41,805 nt of DNA from Chrysochromulina parva (Eukaryota > Haptophyta > Prymnesiales > Chrysochromulinaceae), in assembly GCA_002887195.1 (NCBI GenBank), contig PJAB01000107.1, positions 1 through 41,805 of the forward strand, written 5' to 3'. Shown here piece by piece: positions 38,445 to 41,805 of the stretch. The translations under genes were made by a program, and so were the position numbers. The notes below the pieces were generated by a model that searched no databases, was not told where the DNA came from, and saw only the letters and a program-made list of their open reading frames with translations. Position 1 is the first letter of the stretch. Each line of letters starts with the position of its first letter.

Positions 38445-41390
38445 CTACGCTGCGCGCACAAGGCTCGCGACGAGTGGGTTGGCGCCGCCGGCCTCGCCCT
38501 TGGCGCGCAGCTTGCCCACGACGGCCCGCACGGCCACGGCCGCCTCGGCCACGGCCATCGTGCCGAGCGGGAGAGCGCCGAACTCATCGAGGAACGAGCG
38601 CACCTCGGCGAGCCCTGCCGCGCGCTCCTCGGCGGACAGGGCGGGCCGCTTGCGCTCCGCCTCGGCCGCTGTCGGCGGCACACCCTCCTCCCGCGCAGCA
38701 AGGTTGGCGTCTTCGAGTTGCTCGAGCTTGCGCTTGGCGCTGGCGACGACAGTGGGAGGGAAGCGCGCCACCTCGGCCACGTGCACTCCAAAGGCCTTGT
38801 CGCACGGCCCGTCGGCCACCTCGTATAGCATCGTCATCTGGCCGTCACCCACGAGGGCGGACACATGCCGATTGACGATGCAAGGATGCTTGGCCGCGAG
38901 AGCGGTCAGCTCGTGGAAGTGGGTCGTGAAGAGCGAGCAGCAGCCCACGCGCGTCGCGAGGTGCTCCGCGATGGCCCACGCGAGCCCGAAGCCGTCGTAT
39001 GTCGACGTGCCGCGCCCGAGCTCGTCGATGAGCACCAGCGAGCGCTCCGTCGCTCCTTTGAGGATGGTCGCCGTCTCGAGCATCTCCGCCATGAAGGTCG
39101 AGACGCCGCGCGACTGGCAGTCGCCCGCGCCCACGCGCGCGAGGATCGAGTCGGTCACTGAGATCTCGGCCGAGTCGCACGGCACGAACGAGCCCACCTG
39201 CGCGAGCAGCACGTTGACGCCCGCCGCGCGGATGTAGGTGCTCTTGCCGCCCATGTTGGGCCCTGTGACGATTTGAAGGGTACGCTCGCCTCGCACGAGC
39301 ACGACGTCATTCTTGATGAAGCTCATCCCGTCCATGCGCTCGACGCACGGGTGGCGGCAGCCGCGGAGCACCAGGCGCTGCCGGCCGTCCTCGGGTGGCA
39401 CGAGCGTCGGCTTGACGAACGGCTCGGGCGCCGTGGTCGCCACGTGCGCGAAGGCAAGCAGCACGTCGAGCTCCGCGAGCAGCGTGTGGCACTCGACGAC
39501 GACGGGCACGAAGGTGCCCGCTGTGTCGATCACCTTGCTCGCTAGAGTCTTCTGCTCGGCATCGTACGCCTTGGCGGCCTCCGCGTACTCCTCGGCCATC
39601 GAGGCGAGCTTGCTGTCCTGGTACGCGACCCCTTCCTTCTTCGTCTGCAGCAGGTTCAGCTTCACCTTACCGCTCTGGTACGCAGCCGACGCGCGCAGCT
39701 CCTTCTCGACGGCGCGGCTCGCCCGCACGCAGTAGCCCCAGCGCCCGTCGGCCTCGAGGCGCAGCTTGTCACGGTCGAGCCCGAGCGTCGCGCACAACGT
39801 GCCGTGGTGGCCCTCGATGCGCTCGAGCACCTCGTCCTTGGCCGCGCCCAGGGAGGCGAGGTCCTCCGAAAAGTGGGATCGCAGGACGAACTCGTGTCGC
39901 TGCGCCGCCTCGAGGTCGACGGCGGTCTGGACGAGGCGCAGCAGGTTGGTGAAGTTGTTGTGCACGCCCTCGAAGGGCGTCGTGTACTTGCGCGCGATCA
40001 GGCGCGCGTGCTCGTCGCTCGGCGCGCCCTCGGCATGCTCCTGCAGCGTGCGCACGAGCCGCGGCAGGCCGAGCACAAAGTGGTACAGGAGCACCACCTC
40101 GCGCAGCGTCGCCTTCTTCGCCTGGAAGGCACGCGCGAGCTTATCGAGGTCGCTCCCAAGCTTGGGCAGCACCTGATGAGGGATGCAATCAGCATGCACT
40201 CAGAGGCAATCAGCATGCAATCAGAAGTCGCTCCCAAGCTTGGGCAGCACCTCGTCACGGAGCAGCTGGCGCGTCTCGTTCGCCTGGAAGAGCGCGTCCA
40301 CCGTTTCAAGACGGTCCTCAATGTCATGGCGCGAGAGAAGGGGCTGCTTGAGCCACTTGCGCAGCAGGCGGGCGCCCATGGCCGTCTTGCAGCAGGAGAA
40401 GAGGCCGAGCAGCGACGCGTTGCGCTCGGGCTCGCCCGGCTGGGGCTCGACCGACAGGCAGCGCATCGCCCCGGCGTCCAGCCGCATGAACTGCGCCGCG
40501 TCCACCCAGTCCAGCGTCCACAGCCCAAACGTGTCCAACGCGCCCATGAGCTCGAGGTACGAGATCAGCCCACAGACGGCGGAGAGCCCGAGCTGCGACT
40601 CGCTTGCAAAGGTGCGCCCGTGCAGCTCGCGCGCGCCCAGCAGCCGGCGGAGGTCCTGCTGCACGTCGCCCTTGCTGAAAGTGCCCTTCTTGGCGCCCGT
40701 TGAGGGCACCTCGCACAGCTCGCACAGCTCGAGCAGCTTGGCGCGCTCGGGCTCGGTGAGCTCGGCGGGCAGCAGGCACTCGCGCGTGCCCTGCTGGCAG
40801 ATGAGCGATTCGAGGGTCGAGAGGTGCTCGTCGTCCTCGAACTCGGACACACGGATCGTGCGCACCGTGCAGTCCACGAAGGCGCACCCGACCAGCCGCT
40901 GCGCACTTGCCTTGCCGCCGCCCGCGCGGCCGAGTCGCACGGCGACGATGACCGAGGACGTGTCGACGGAGAGGTCCGAGTCACGCAGGCACTCCTCCTC
41001 GAAGGCCTGCAGGTTGCCCGGCGAACCGCGGCGGTCCAGCACCCACTGCTTGCCGTCTGATGAGTACACCTCCACACGACGGCGCTGCTTCAGCAGCGCC
41101 GAGCGGATGATCTCGGCGCCCATCTTCTTGTTGATCGAGAGGTACGGATGGCGGTCGTCGCCGCTGCCCCAGTGGCGCACGCACGCGCTCGACTTGAAGT
41201 ACTCGGACGCGACCGTGTCCGCGTCTCGGCCGTGCAGCGTGTAGTACGAGTTGCGATCAAAGAACCTGAGCATGTCGTCGGGTTGCCGGCCGAGCTTGCG
41301 AAGGAAGTCAACCACCGTGCGGTGGTCGTCTTTGTCGTCGCCGCCCGCGCTGACCTCCTTCATCTGCGAGAGCAGCTCGAGGGCTGACAT
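38445..41390 (-). CDS. MSH2: DNA mismatch repair protein MSH2
   Basis: Two exons (40251-41390 and 38445-40172) give 955 residues, close to the 934 of human MSH2. The N-terminal mismatch-binding and connector domains lack the Phe-x-Glu motif of MSH6, as expected for MSH2. The lever and clamp domains follow. The ATPase has Walker A TGPNMGGKSTYIRAAGV (around residue 684), GVSTFMAEMLETA, Walker B and signature DELGRGTSTYDGFGLAWAI, and TTHFHELTALA. MSH2 pairs with MSH6 or MSH3 to recognise mismatches and loops in nuclear DNA. The start ATG is at 41388-41390; the frame upstream reaches only a GTG. Its single intron is flanked by a perfect 26-bp direct repeat, treated separately. Confidence 0.97.
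40149..40252. repeat. Perfect 26-bp direct repeat at the MSH2 intron ends
   Basis: The repeat starts GTCGCTCCCAAGCTTGGGCA on the + strand and occurs at 40149-40174 and 40227-40252. The two copies are 78 bp apart, exactly the intron length. Confidence 0.95.
40173..40250 (-). other. Intron of MSH2 (78 nt), apparently born by tandem duplication
   Basis: The donor is GACGAG|GTGCTGCCC and the acceptor CCCTCATCAG|GTGCTGCCC. Splicing restores RDE-VLPKLGSDLDKLARA, matching MSH2. The first 24 bases of the intron repeat the first 24 bases of the next exon exactly. In frame the copy reads VLPKLGSDF and then TGA. The rest of the intron has two copies of GCATGCTGATTGC. Confidence 0.93.
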
Positions 41391-41655
41391 GGCAATTGCG
41401 CGCAATACGAGGGCCGGAGCGGAGCGGCTGGATGGCGCGAAGTTTTGTGCGAACTCGCGAAACACTTTTTACGCAAAGTCGACTGGAACGTGAGGGGTGA
41501 TCGTCGACCGATTGCCCAACTGATGTGTTGATGAGAGAACGAGGCGCTCAAGACGACGCCGAATAGGCAGAAATGCTGCGAATGAACACGACCCCACGTC
41601 CCATGCGTGAATCAAATAGGGCGCCAAATTCGATGCTGAGGGCCGCTCACTGGGG

Positions 41656-41805
41656 TCATGGGTCACGGCGTAGCTGAGATACATTCTGAAGCGCTCGCGC
41701 ACATGGAACCGTCCTTCCGCGGTCGAGAACGCCCCAACGCGGCCGGTTCTCGTCGTCGAGCGACGTGGGCGTCTCTCCTGAGTACCAGAGCCCACCCCAC
41801 GTGAT
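41656..41805 (-). CDS. Possible C-terminal exon of a gene entering from the right, partial
   Basis: From the window edge a 49-codon frame on this strand runs to a TGA at 41656-41658. It begins TWGGLWYSGETPTSLDDEN and its first 30 codons have the high GC third position of real genes here. A second frame is also open across the edge region, down to 41469, and contains AVTHDPSERPSA, which resembles the end of a kinase domain. The fragment is too short to choose. Treat as a weak call. Confidence 0.28.
   Translation of the reverse strand: MTWGGLWYSGETPTSLDDENRPRWGVLDRGRTVPCARALQNVSQLRRDP

Noticed and set aside
41469..41795. Frame with a kinase-like AVTHDPSERPSA string at the right edge
   Set aside because: Starts at GTG, lacks any other kinase motif, and competes with another open frame; left undecided.

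Overview
The window looks like nuclear DNA from a flagellated alga with a red-lineage secondary plastid. A haptophyte is my best guess. It is very GC-rich and gene-dense, with few, short GT-AG introns and eukaryote-only gene families. The main clues are a RedCAP-like light-harvesting protein, a probable thylakoid-lumen cyclophilin with a multi-part presequence, an intraflagellar-transport subunit (IFT172), SPPPP-type proline-rich membrane proteins, and a plant-type topoisomerase VI A subunit. The phylum is an inference. I see no operons, CRISPR arrays, rRNA or tRNA genes, and no intact mobile elements.

Layout. 1-2580 (-): two proline-rich membrane proteins, one running off the left edge. 2855-5296: a head-to-head pair, a tail-anchored ER ubiquitin-conjugating enzyme (-) and a SPO11-3/TOP6A protein (+). 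5477-8626 (+): an SLC8-type Na+/Ca2+ exchanger. 9484-12567: a head-to-head pair, a FYVE-SYLF protein (-) and an unrecognised coiled-coil protein (+). 13107-18372 (-): IFT172. 18932-21910: a head-to-head pair, an unknown protein with a degenerate EF-hand (-) and a HEAT-like, possibly CAP-G-related protein (+). 22079-25651 (+): a protein with about 27 ankyrin-like repeats. 26279-29788: a head-to-head pair, an XEG113-like GT77 glycosyltransferase (-) and a secreted FABP/lipocalin-like protein (+). 30085-31596 (+): a myotubularin phosphatase. 31964-33727: a head-to-head pair, a small Ala-rich protein (-) and the RedCAP-like protein (+). 34224-35546 (+): a TBC Rab-GAP. 35877-41390 (-): the cyclophilin, a sulfotransferase and MSH2. 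The right edge holds a probable gene end.

How the genes relate. These are mostly independent housekeeping genes. Three loose themes appear. One is PI3P and endosome traffic (FYVE-SYLF, myotubularin, TBC). Another is the secretory pathway and surface coat (ER E2, GT77, sulfotransferase, SPPPP proteins). The third is DNA maintenance (MSH2, TOP6A and perhaps a condensin-like protein). Many neighbours are divergent and share promoters of about 130-280 bp.

The most striking observation is the single MSH2 intron. It is 78 nt long, and its first bases are a perfect copy of the start of the next exon. This is the signature expected if a small tandem duplication carrying AGGT created the intron. Several other introns open with GTGCGTGC, and the TOP6A intron also has near-matching AGGT sequences at both ends. 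Second in interest is a set of three perfect back-to-back hairpins closed by an outer stem, at 35600-35771.
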